Shown piece after piece: positions 8,309-16,008 of a DNA stretch of 64,000 nt (position 1 is its first letter; each line of letters begins with the position of its first letter). Origin of the DNA: an uncultured Collinsella sp. (GTDB lineage: Bacteria > Actinomycetota > Coriobacteriia > Coriobacteriales > Coriobacteriaceae); assembly GCA_934668345.1 (NCBI GenBank), contig CAKUNE010000003.1, positions 62,001 through 126,000 on the forward strand, given 5' to 3'. Position numbers and translations under genes: made by a program. The notes beneath the pieces are model-generated. The model searched no databases and was not told the DNA's origin. It worked only from the letters and a program-made list of their open reading frames with translations.

Positions 8309-9520
8309 ATGGAAGAGAAGCTTCCTTCATGGCGCTGGGCGATCGTTTCGGTCGTTTGCTTGCTGTGCTTTATGGCTAACTACATGCAGTATCAGGTCTC
8401 GGCGCTCGCCGTAGAGGTCATGCCGATGCTCAACATCGATACCGTCGGCTTCTCGATGCTGTTCCTCGTCCCCATGCTTACCGCTGTCTTCTTCTCGATT
8501 CCGCTGGGCGCCCTCGGCGACCGCATCGGTTCCAAGAAGGTCGTTACGGTCTGCACTGCAATTTCGGTTGCCGGCGGCTTCCTCCGCTGCTTTACGCTCG
8601 ATTCGTTCACGATGCAGATGGCGTCGATGTTCCTGATCGGCATGGGCATCTCGGCGCTCAACGCCAACCTCATCAAGGTGCTCGGCACGTGGTTCCGCGA
8701 GCAGACCGGCTTTGCCATGGGCCTGTTCTACGCCGCTTCGTGCGTCGCCATCGTCGTCGCCCAGATCTGCGCCGGCATGTTCGGTAGCGTTTTTAACTCC
8801 TACATGGTTGCCGCTGTCGTCATGACCATCTCCTGGGTCCTTTGGATCGTGCTTGACCGCGACGTGCCCGAGGGCCAGCCGCTTCCCGAGCCCGAGCCCG
8901 TGCTCGACTACCTTAAGGTCGCCATCAAGAGCCCCGGCGTGTGGCTGATCTCCATCGGCGTTGGCTTTGGCCTCGCCTCCACCACTGCCTATGCCGGCTT
9001 CCTGCCCCAGGCGCTCCAGCTCGGCAAGGGCATCGATGCCGCCACCGCCGGCCCCATGGCCGCCATCGTCACCGTCGGCAGCTTCTTCGGCTGCATCGTG
9101 GGTCCTGCTTTTTGCGACAAGCTCGGCAAGTTCAAGGGCTTCCTCATCGTCACCACGCTCATCGGCGCTGTCTCGATGTTCGTGACGTGGTACACCCCCG
9201 TCGGCTTCCTGCTGTGGGCGATCTTGGTCATCAACGGCTTCTTCACCGCCATCAACGGCCCGATTATGCAGTCCATGCCGGTTCTGCTCCCCGAGATCGG
9301 CGACACGTACGCCGGTTCCGCTGGCGGCATCGTTGGTACCATCTCCCTGCTCATGAGCTACTTCCTGCCCATCGGCATCTCCGCTGTCGCCGGCGCCGAC
9401 TACACCATGAACATGGGCCTCGAGAGCCTCTGCTTCCTGCTTTCCGTGGTGCCGGTCTTCTTCCTGCCCGAGCTCGGCCGCAAGGCTATGCAGGCTGCCG
9501 CTGCTAAGGATGGCGAGTAG
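8309..9520 (+). CDS. MFS transporter (CynX/NimT-like)
   Basis: A 403-residue integral membrane protein with about 12 hydrophobic segments and the MFS loop motif GDRIGSKKV after segment 2. ATG 8309 has AAAGGAG 6 bases upstream, so the in-frame extension to 8210 is rejected. It is followed after 2 bases by an amidohydrolase gene and then by a second MFS gene. The two MFS proteins are clear relatives: NYMQYQVSALA here corresponds to NYAQYQVSGLA there. The context points to uptake of a compound hydrolysed by the amidohydrolase. Substrate unknown. Confidence 0.88.
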   Translation: MEEKLPSWRWAIVSVVCLLCFMANYMQYQVSALAVEVMPMLNIDTVGFSMLFLVPMLTAVFFSIPLGALGDRIGSKKVVTVCTAISVAGGFLRCFTLDSFTMQMASMFLIGMGISALNANLIKVLGTWFREQTGFAMGLFYAASCVAIVVAQICAGMFGSVFNSYMVAAVVMTISWVLWIVLDRDVPEGQPLPEPEPVLDYLKVAIKSPGVWLISIGVGFGLASTTAYAGFLPQALQLGKGIDAATAGPMAAIVTVGSFFGCIVGPAFCDKLGKFKGFLIVTTLIGAVSMFVTWYTPVGFLLWAILVINGFFTAINGPIMQSMPVLLPEIGDTYAGSAGGIVGTISLLMSYFLPIGISAVAGADYTMNMGLESLCFLLSVVPVFFLPELGRKAMQAAAAKDGE

Positions 9521-9522
9521 TC

Positions 9523-11169
9523 ATGGAGACGGTGGTTCCTGCCGACATCGTCATTAAGACGACGGCGCTGTTTACGGCCGAGGAGCTTGAGCCCCATGCG
9601 GGATGCGTCGCGGTTCGCGGCAACGAGATCGTCGCCGTGGGCGCGCCCGACAAGGTGCAGCCGTTTGTCGGTCCCGATACCGAGGTAATCGATGCGGGCA
9701 ACAAACTGGTCATGCCCGGATTCAACGATTCGCACATGCACTTTGCGCTCGGCTCCATCCAGAAAGACGAGGACTTCTGCTGCGATTTGATGTTCCTGCC
9801 GAGCGAGCAGGCCTGCGTCGATGCCGTGGCGAAGTTTGCCGCCGAGCACCCCGACAACCCGTGGATCTACGGCCAGGGCTGGTATTCGCCCGCATGGGAG
9901 GATCCGACCGACCCAGACTGCCGTAGCCTCGACGCGCTCGACATCGATCGCCCGATTGTGCTTTCGGACTTTTCGATGCACGTGGTTTGGTGCAATACCG
10001 CCGCGCTTAAGGCGGTCGGCATCGACCGTAACACCCCGACGCCCGAGGGCGGCCTCATCCGCCACTTTGACAACGGCGAGCCCAACGGTTTTCTGTCCGA
10101 GCCCCAGGCGACGAACATTCTGCTCGATGTGGTGCTCAACAAGCCGGACCTCGATGCTTCGCTGCTCAAGTCGATGCGCAAGTTCAACAAGCTCGGTATC
10201 ACCTCGATCGGCGACATGTACCCCTTGGGCGTGACCACGCCCGGCGTGTACGACATTTACGATCGACTGGCAAACGAAGGCCTCAGCACGCTGCGCATTA
10301 GCTTTTACCCCGCGCTCGATGCTCCCATGGCGGAGTCGCAGGCTCTGAGGGCGCGCCATCATGGCGAGCGCGTGCGCATGGCGGGCCTAAAGTACATCCT
10401 GGACGGCTGCCCCGAGGCCTACACGGCGTACATGCACGAGCCGTATCTCAACGCTCCCATGGGCAAGGGCTTCCGCGGCGAGCCGGCGTGCAACCAAGAG
10501 ACGCTCGACCGCATGGTGCTCGAGGCCGACAAGAACGGCTTTGACGTCCGCATCCATGCCATTGGCGATGCCTCGGCCACGATGATCATCGATGCCGTCG
10601 AGCGCGCCGAGGAGGCGTGCGGCAACAAGGGGACGCGTTTTGCCATCGAGCACACCGACAACCTGCAGTTTGAGGACATTGCGCGTATGAAGCGCCTGGG
10701 CATCAACGCCGCGATTCAGCCGCAGCATCCCATTGGAGGCCTTGGGCAGGGCGTGTACGAGGGCTCGCTCGGCGAGGAGCGCATGAGCCATATGTGGCGC
10801 TACCGGGAGGAGGCCGACGGCGGAATCCATCTGGGCCTTGGTACCGACTGGCCTGCGGTCATGTCGATCGATCCCATCGACACCGTATATGCCGCGGTGA
10901 CGCGCAGCGAGTTCGATGGGCATCCGGCGGAAGGCTATTTCCGCGAAAATGCCCTGACGCTTGGCGAGACGCTTCAGGCGCACACGCTCGGCTCCGCCTA
11001 TGTCGAGGGTTTCGAGCGCCGTCTGGGCAGTCTTGCCGCCGGCAAGCTGGCCGATATCGTTATTCTGTCGGGTAACCCGTTTGAGATGGACCCGATGGCG
11101 CTTCGCGAGCTGGAAGTCGAGACGACCATATTCGATGGGCGCATTGTCTATCGCAAGGACGAGGCGTAG
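9523..11169 (+). CDS. Amidohydrolase of the YtcJ type
   Basis: A 548-residue metal-dependent hydrolase. Metal-site motifs are visible: FNDSHMHF (HxH, about residue 68), RIHAIGDAS, IEHTDN and GLGTDWP. The N-terminal beta-sandwich precedes the barrel and closes it at the C-terminus (KLADIVILSGNPFEM). YtcJ-like members act on N-acyl or cyclic amide substrates, and many have no known substrate. It sits in an apparent operon between two paralogous MFS genes, so a catabolic role for an imported amide is likely. Start ATG 9523 lies directly after the upstream stop. Confidence 0.88.
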   Translation: METVVPADIVIKTTALFTAEELEPHAGCVAVRGNEIVAVGAPDKVQPFVGPDTEVIDAGNKLVMPGFNDSHMHFALGSIQKDEDFCCDLMFLPSEQACVDAVAKFAAEHPDNPWIYGQGWYSPAWEDPTDPDCRSLDALDIDRPIVLSDFSMHVVWCNTAALKAVGIDRNTPTPEGGLIRHFDNGEPNGFLSEPQATNILLDVVLNKPDLDASLLKSMRKFNKLGITSIGDMYPLGVTTPGVYDIYDRLANEGLSTLRISFYPALDAPMAESQALRARHHGERVRMAGLKYILDGCPEAYTAYMHEPYLNAPMGKGFRGEPACNQETLDRMVLEADKNGFDVRIHAIGDASATMIIDAVERAEEACGNKGTRFAIEHTDNLQFEDIARMKRLGINAAIQPQHPIGGLGQGVYEGSLGEERMSHMWRYREEADGGIHLGLGTDWPAVMSIDPIDTVYAAVTRSEFDGHPAEGYFRENALTLGETLQAHTLGSAYVEGFERRLGSLAAGKLADIVILSGNPFEMDPMALRELEVETTIFDGRIVYRKDEA

Positions 11170-11174
11170 ATAGG

Positions 11175-12365
11175 GTGATTGACGTGAGCAAAGGGACGGT
11201 CGAGAAGTACGCGTTGCTGTTTGTGGTGTGCGGCATCGTGTTTGCCGCCAACTACGCGCAGTATCAGGTGTCGGGCTTGGCGCACATGGTTGTGTCGGGC
11301 CTGGGACTGACATCTGCCGAGTTTTCGGCCGTCCTGTTTGCCCCGTTTATTCCTGCCGTGGTGTTTGGTATGCCGGCAGGCGTTTGCGCCGATCGCCGCG
11401 GCGTGAAGGCGCTCGTGCTTTTCGCATCGGCGGTTTCTGCGGTCGCGGCGGTCGCGCGCGTCGCGTGTTCCTCGTTTGCAACGCTGTTTGCGGCGAGCGT
11501 GCTGCTGGGTGCGGCGCCCTGCGTCATCAACGCCATTGCGCTGAAGGTGTTGGGGCCTGCTTTTGGCGATGACACCGACCGCGCCATGGGGTGGTTTTAT
11601 GCGGCGGGCTCCGCCGGCATCGCCTGCTCGCTCGCGACGTCCCCTCTCTTTGCGGCGGCTGGGCAGGCATACGTGCTCGCCGCTGTCTTGTTTGCGGCGT
11701 TTGGGCTGCTGTGGCTGCTTGTCGCGCCGTCGGCGGACGCCGTGCGTACAGCAAGCGATGGCGGCGCCGGTGACTCCGTGCCGTCGGCGGGCGCTTTTGG
11801 AGCAGTGGCCAAGATGCCGATGATTTGGCTTGTGGCGGTGCTGCTTGGAGTCGCCCTCGCGTCGGCTACGGCGTACTCGGGCTATTTGGTGTCGGCGCTC
11901 GAGGTTTCGATCGAGCCGCAAACCGCTGGAGTCCTGGCTTCGTTTGTAACCCTCGGATCGATTGTCGGGAGCGTGGTCGGCCCCTATATGCGCGCACAGT
12001 TTAAGGATTACCGTGCATTTATGGCTTTGTCGGCGGTCGCCGGGGGCGTGCTCATGTGGGCTGGGGAAGCTTTTATTTCCCAGTCATCGGTGGGGCTGAT
12101 GTTTGCGATCGGCATCGCGAGCGCCGTTGCCGGGCCCGTCGTCCAGTCGCTGCCGTACTTGCTTCCCGGTGTGCGCGATGGCCTTGCGGGAAGCGCCGGC
12201 GGTGTGGTGAGTACCGTCTCGCTGGGATTGACGTTTTTGATTCCCGTGGTGCTTTCTTGCTGCATTGGCGAGAGCTACGAAACGCTTCTTTTGGGATGCG
12301 CCGTCCTGTTTGGCGCCACGGCGCTGGTGTCCCCGCTTCTGCCCTCGCCCGATTCGCTTACGTAG
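11175..12365 (+). CDS. MFS transporter, paralogue of the 8.3 kb gene
   Basis: A 396-residue protein with about 12 membrane segments. NYAQYQVSGLA near residue 24 and CADRRGVKALV after segment 2 match the first MFS protein of the operon. Likely start GTG 11175; GTG 11184 (with TAGGGTGA upstream) is equally possible. Two related carriers around one hydrolase may import substrate and export product, or handle two related compounds; this is inference. Confidence 0.85.
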   Translation: MIDVSKGTVEKYALLFVVCGIVFAANYAQYQVSGLAHMVVSGLGLTSAEFSAVLFAPFIPAVVFGMPAGVCADRRGVKALVLFASAVSAVAAVARVACSSFATLFAASVLLGAAPCVINAIALKVLGPAFGDDTDRAMGWFYAAGSAGIACSLATSPLFAAAGQAYVLAAVLFAAFGLLWLLVAPSADAVRTASDGGAGDSVPSAGAFGAVAKMPMIWLVAVLLGVALASATAYSGYLVSALEVSIEPQTAGVLASFVTLGSIVGSVVGPYMRAQFKDYRAFMALSAVAGGVLMWAGEAFISQSSVGLMFAIGIASAVAGPVVQSLPYLLPGVRDGLAGSAGGVVSTVSLGLTFLIPVVLSCCIGESYETLLLGCAVLFGATALVSPLLPSPDSLT

Positions 12366-12421
12366 TGCCACGCCCCCCGTTTGTTCGATGCCGGTTGGCA
12401 CAATATTAGGAGTTGATTTAC

Positions 12422-12883
12422 TTGACGTTGAAAAAGAGCACCGTCGTGACGATCCTCAATGGCATCGTCAACCCTCTGCTCATGTGTTCGTTTTTGCCGA
12501 TTATCGAGGGAAAAGCCGCACTCGATTTTCAAGGCGTCACCGGCTTTTGGGGACAGCTTGTCCTAGCCATTGCCATTGCGCAAATTGTGAGCTTTATGCC
12601 GCTCTTTGGTAAAACCGTCGGCATGTGCGTCGAGTTTTTTGGCTTTGAGCCAGGTACTCCCGGCGCGCGTATCTGCGGAACCGTTGTGGGCGCTACGCTG
12701 CTCTTTTGCCTTATCGGACTGTTTGAGATTGCTTTTCAGACGGGCTTTGGCGTGGTCAATGGCATGCCTTATTTTTCGCGCTGGGCACGCCTTGTGACGG
12801 GTGGCTGGGCGTTTGTCGTTGTGGGCGGATTGCTGTTCGACCCCTTTGCTGCGGCGATTGCCGCTAAGGTGACGGGCGAATAG
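12422..12883 (+). CDS. Small four-helix membrane protein, function unknown
   Basis: 153 residues with about four hydrophobic helices and no recognised catalytic motif. It is probably the last gene of the MFS-amidohydrolase operon and is followed by a terminator. TTG 12422 is taken as start because AGGAG ends 9 bases upstream; an earlier in-frame TTG at 12413 touches that site and is unlikely. I do not recognise the family with confidence. Possible roles are a transporter accessory or a DUF2798-like protein. Confidence 0.6.
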   Translation: MTLKKSTVVTILNGIVNPLLMCSFLPIIEGKAALDFQGVTGFWGQLVLAIAIAQIVSFMPLFGKTVGMCVEFFGFEPGTPGARICGTVVGATLLFCLIGLFEIAFQTGFGVVNGMPYFSRWARLVTGGWAFVVVGGLLFDPFAAAIAAKVTGE

Positions 12884-12932
12884 AGCTTGGTGCCGCTTGT
12901 GCAGCGGGTGTAACAGACGAATAGCTGTTGGG

Positions 12933-12963
12933 GCCGACCGGGGGACTGGTCGGCTTCTTTTTT
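12933..12963 (+). terminator. Intrinsic terminator of the amidohydrolase operon
   Basis: GCCGACC (12933-12939) pairs with GGTCGGC (12948-12954), followed by TTCTTTTTT. Confidence 0.9.
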
Positions 12964-13007
12964 GCGCGTGCTACCATGTACGGGCATTTATCTGATGGAG
13001 GCTGCCG

Positions 13008-13706
13008 TTGTCGCGTGCATTGCAACATATGGAGATCCCGCTGCTGTTGGCGGTGCCGATGGTGATGGCCGCTGCGCTGGTGGCGGGCATCGAGCAGGCG
13101 GCGCTTGCCATGCTGGTTGTGGTGGCGCTGGTGCTTGCGCTGTTCTTTGCGGGCTACGAGGCGTCGCGTCCGGGCCTGCGTCAGATTATGCCCACGCTGG
13201 TGTTGGCGGCGCTGGCGGCGGCGGGGCGTATCCTGTTTGGGCCCATTCCCGACTTTAAGCCGGTGAGCGCTATTGCCATTATCGCGGGGGCGACGCTCGG
13301 CCGCCGCAATGGCTTTATGGTCGGCGCGTTGGCGGCGCTGACCAGTAATTTCTTTTTTGGTCAGGGTATGTGGACGCCGTGGCAGATGTATGCCTGGGGT
13401 CTGGTGGGCTACGTTGGCGGCGTGCTGGCGCATGCGGGCGCGTTCGATCGCGTTGACGGTACCGTGCGCATGCCGGCGCTGCTGGCGTACGGCTTTGCCT
13501 CGGGCTTGCTCTACGGCGTCGTGATCAACGCATATGACATTATCGGTTTTGTCCAGCCGCTCACCTGGGCTGGTGCCGCGGCGCGTCTCGCCACGGCGGT
13601 GCCATTCGATATTACGCATGGCCTTGCGACCTGCGTGTTTTTGGCCGCTCTGTACAAGCCCTGGTGCCGTCGCATCAACCGCGTCGTCGTGAAGTACGGG
13701 CTGTAG
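13008..13706 (+). CDS. ECF transporter S component
   Basis: A 232-residue membrane protein with about six helices. The stretch GPIPDFKPVSAIAIIAGATL followed by an Asn-rich glycine loop and FGQGMWTPWQM is typical of ECF substrate-binding proteins of the CbrT/CblT-like group, which handle cobalamin or related compounds; the substrate here is not proven. TTG 13008 is favoured as start, since GGAGG lies 6 bases upstream. No EcfT or EcfA is adjacent. The ECF core at 5.0-7.3 kb is the nearest partner. No riboswitch was recognised upstream. Confidence 0.8.
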   Translation: MSRALQHMEIPLLLAVPMVMAAALVAGIEQAALAMLVVVALVLALFFAGYEASRPGLRQIMPTLVLAALAAAGRILFGPIPDFKPVSAIAIIAGATLGRRNGFMVGALAALTSNFFFGQGMWTPWQMYAWGLVGYVGGVLAHAGAFDRVDGTVRMPALLAYGFASGLLYGVVINAYDIIGFVQPLTWAGAAARLATAVPFDITHGLATCVFLAALYKPWCRRINRVVVKYGL

Positions 13707-13749
13707 CGGCGATTGAGCCGGGGTGGGAATCGGTGCTGCTTCGGTGTCA

Positions 13750-13909
13750 TTTCAAAACTATGCCGGTTTACGGGGCTGGATTGGCATAGGCCGACCATAC
13801 CGGCATTTTTCGAAGGTAGACAATCCGTCTACCTGCGGTTTTAGTTTGCTTAAGTTGCGTGTGGTTGGAGGTTCGCGATTCAGCCCCGTAAACCGGCATA
13901 GTTTTGAAA
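13750..13909. repeat. Three-tier nested palindrome, type I copy 1
   Basis: Outer arms begin and end with CAAAACTATGCCGGTTTAC and its complement, continuing into GGGGCTG. A middle tier pairs CCGACCATAC with a GTGGTTGGAGG segment. The inner hairpin is GTAGAC-AATCC-GTCTAC followed by CTGCGGTTTT. Total length 160 bases, with no coding potential. Confidence 0.9.
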
Positions 13910-13948
13910 CGAGCGACTCATATGATGGGCGTCACGGCCCCGGAAGGC

Positions 13949-13983
13949 TAAAAATGGTCCGTTTCCCTCGTCCTCAAGGGATC
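13949..13983 (-). repeat. Conserved box next to palindrome
   Basis: Minus strand reads GATCCCTTGAGGACGAGGGA then AACGGACCATTTTTA, a divergent copy of the box found four more times in this window. It lies 14 bases from the type III element. Confidence 0.75.
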
Positions 13984-13997
13984 GGTTGGGAGTGCTC

Positions 13998-14157
13998 GCC
14001 ACGAAAGTGGCCTATCTACTACGTTTAAGTCGATACCCCCGACCATAACCGCGTTTTATGAAAAACCGCAGGCTTTCTACCTGCGGTTTTCTTTTTGCGT
14101 TGTTTGCTGTGGTTGAGGGTGACGGCTTAAACGTAGTAGATAGGCGTGTTTCGTGGC
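13998..14157. repeat. Three-tier nested palindrome, type III copy 1
   Basis: Outer arms carry GCCACGAAA and CTATCTACTACGTTTAA with complements at the other end. The middle tier pairs ACCCCCGACCATAACC with GTGGTTGAGGGTGACG. The inner hairpin AAAACCGCAGG-N7-CCTGCGGTTTT is followed by CTTTTT and would work as a terminator. 160 bases, the same length as its partner at 38.3 kb. Confidence 0.9.
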
Positions 14158-14185
14158 AGACGGGCCACGCGGATGCCCCACGAGG

Positions 14186-14221
14186 CCAAAATAATCCGTT
14201 TTCCTCCGTCCCCGAGGGATC
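14186..14221 (-). repeat. Conserved box next to palindrome
   Basis: Minus strand reads GATCCCTCGGGGACGGAGG then AAAACGGATTATTTTGG. It ends 8 bases before the xth stop codon. Confidence 0.8.
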
Positions 14222-14229
14222 ATATGGGG

Positions 14230-15048
14230 TTAGAGCTCCAGGGTGAGGGTGACGGGGCAGTGGTCGCTGCCGAAGATGTCGCCGCGGATGCCGGTGTCGC
14301 GTACGTTGGCGGCGATTGCATCACTGACCAGGAAGTAGTCGATGCGCCAGCCGGCGTTGTTCTTGCGGGCATTAAAGCGGTAACTCCACCAGCTGTAGAC
14401 GCCTTCGACGCCCGGATTGGCCGCGCGCCAGGTATCGGTAAAGCCGGCATCGAGCAGCTCGGTAAACTTGCCGCGTTCCTCGTCCGAAAAGCCTGCGTTG
14501 CCGCGGTTGGACTTGGGGTTCTTAAGGTCGATCTCCTCGTGCGCCACGTTAAAGTCGCCGCAGGTCACAACGGGCTTGCCGGTTTCGCGCTCGAGCGCGC
14601 TCAAAAAGCCGCGATAGGCATCGTCCCAGGCCATGCGTACGTCGATGCGGGCGAGCTCGTTTTGCGCGTTGGGCGTGTAGACATCCACAAACCAAAACTT
14701 ATCGAACTCGAGCGCGCAGACGCGGCCTTCGGTCGTGGCCTGGGCGACGAGCTCGGCGGTCTCGCCTTCGCCGGCGTAGGGCAGCAGCGCGTCGGCATGC
14801 AGCACACGCAGCGGTTCCTGGCGGCTAAAGACCGCGGTGCCCGAGTAACCCTTGCGCTCGGCGTAGCTCCAGGTTTGGTGATAACCGGGCAGGTCGACCT
14901 GCACCTGGCCTTCCTGCAGCTTGGTTTCCTGCAGCGCCAGGACATCGACGTCGAGTTCCTGCGCGATCTGAATAAAGCTCGGGTCCTTTTTGAGTACGGC
15001 GCGCAGGCCGTTGACGTTCCACGAAGCAAAGGTGTAAGTCTGAGGCAT
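14230..15048 (-). CDS. xth: Exodeoxyribonuclease III
   Basis: Class II AP endonuclease and 3'-5' exonuclease for base-excision repair. 272 residues with the full motif set: WNVNGLRA (12-19), LQETKLQEGQ with the metal Glu, GDFNVAHEEIDL, DYFLVSD and GSDHCPVTL with the catalytic His. ATG 15048 follows AAAGGA. It is divergent from the sirtuin gene, and its 3' end meets a palindrome-box array. Confidence 0.96.
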   Translation of the reverse strand: MPQTYTFASWNVNGLRAVLKKDPSFIQIAQELDVDVLALQETKLQEGQVQVDLPGYHQTWSYAERKGYSGTAVFSRQEPLRVLHADALLPYAGEGETAELVAQATTEGRVCALEFDKFWFVDVYTPNAQNELARIDVRMAWDDAYRGFLSALERETGKPVVTCGDFNVAHEEIDLKNPKSNRGNAGFSDEERGKFTELLDAGFTDTWRAANPGVEGVYSWWSYRFNARKNNAGWRIDYFLVSDAIAANVRDTGIRGDIFGSDHCPVTLTLEL

Positions 15049-15161
15049 GGTGTCCTTTCGACGGGGTTGGCAGGCTTAAGATTAACGCAACAAGAACGGG
15101 ATGGGCCCCGCGAGCGACGGTGCAAACGCTGCCGCTCCGGCGATACGGACGGAGGACGCGT

Positions 15162-15914
15162 ATGACGCAGGCAATATCGGATCCCAAGCAGGCCTCCGCC
15201 GCGCTGGCGGAGTTGTTCGAAACCCATAATCACGTGGTGTTCTTTGGCGGCGCAGGCGTTTCCACGGCAAGCGGTATCCCCGATTTCCGCAGCGTAGATG
15301 GCCTGTATCACCAGCAGTTTGCCTATCCGCCCGAGACCATGCTCTCGCACAGCTTTTACGAGGCACATCCGGCCGAGTTCTTCGACTTCTACCGCACCAA
15401 GATGATCGCGCTTAACGCCAAGCCCAACCGCTGCCATACCAAGCTGGCGGAGCTAGAGCGCGCCGGCAAGCTCGATGCCGTGGTGACGCAAAACATCGAC
15501 GGCCTGCACCAGGCGGCCGGATCGCAGCGCGTGTTCGAGCTGCACGGCTCGGTCCACCGCAACATCTGTCAGACGTGCGGTGCGGTCTATAGCGCCGAGT
15601 GGGTTTGCGCGCGTGAGCACGAGGATGCTGCGGGCGTGCCCGTGTGCCCCGCGTGCGGCGGCCGCATCAAGCCCGATGTGGTGCTCTACGAGGAGCCGCT
15701 CGACGAGCGCGTGCTCACCGGCGCCGTCGCCGCCATTGCCGCGGCCGATGCCCTCATCGTGGGCGGAACATCGCTCGTGGTGTACCCGGCGGCGGGTCTC
15801 ACACGCTACTTTACCGGCGATACACTGGCCATTTGCAATCTGGCGCCCACCGATCAGGATGCAAATGCCGACCTGCTGATTTCTTGCGACATCGCGGCCG
15901 CGTTTGCGTTCTAG
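15162..15914 (+). CDS. cobB: NAD-dependent protein deacylase (SIR2 family)
   Basis: Removes acyl groups from protein lysines, consuming NAD. The 250-residue protein has [16 protein letters not shown] (NAD site), [12 protein letters not shown] with the catalytic region followed by ELHGS, and the zinc ribbon CQTCG and CPACGG. The late part has [12 protein letters not shown] and ICNL. ATG 15162 is chosen because GGAGG lies 6 bases upstream; an earlier in-frame ATG (15120) would add a basic leader without a ribosome site. Confidence 0.95.
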   Translation: MTQAISDPKQASAALAELFETHNHVVFFGGAGVSTASGIPDFRSVDGLYHQQFAYPPETMLSHSFYEAHPAEFFDFYRTKMIALNAKPNRCHTKLAELERAGKLDAVVTQNIDGLHQAAGSQRVFELHGSVHRNICQTCGAVYSAEWVCAREHEDAAGVPVCPACGGRIKPDVVLYEEPLDERVLTGAVAAIAAADALIVGGTSLVVYPAAGLTRYFTGDTLAICNLAPTDQDANADLLISCDIAAAFAF

Positions 15915-16008
15915 CCCGCGTGCGCGGATACAATAGAAAGACTGATTGCAAAGCGACCCCGCCGCCAGCGCCCAGGCGCGGCGGCGCGGGCATTTTAGGA
16001 GGATGTTC

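Larger units (their letters stand above)
13707..14229. other. Gene-free region filled by composite palindrome units
   Basis: No credible gene lies in these 523 bases. They hold a type I palindrome, a GGACGGAGG-type box, a type III palindrome and a second box, listed separately. Read on the minus strand the order is box, III, box, I. Confidence 0.8.
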
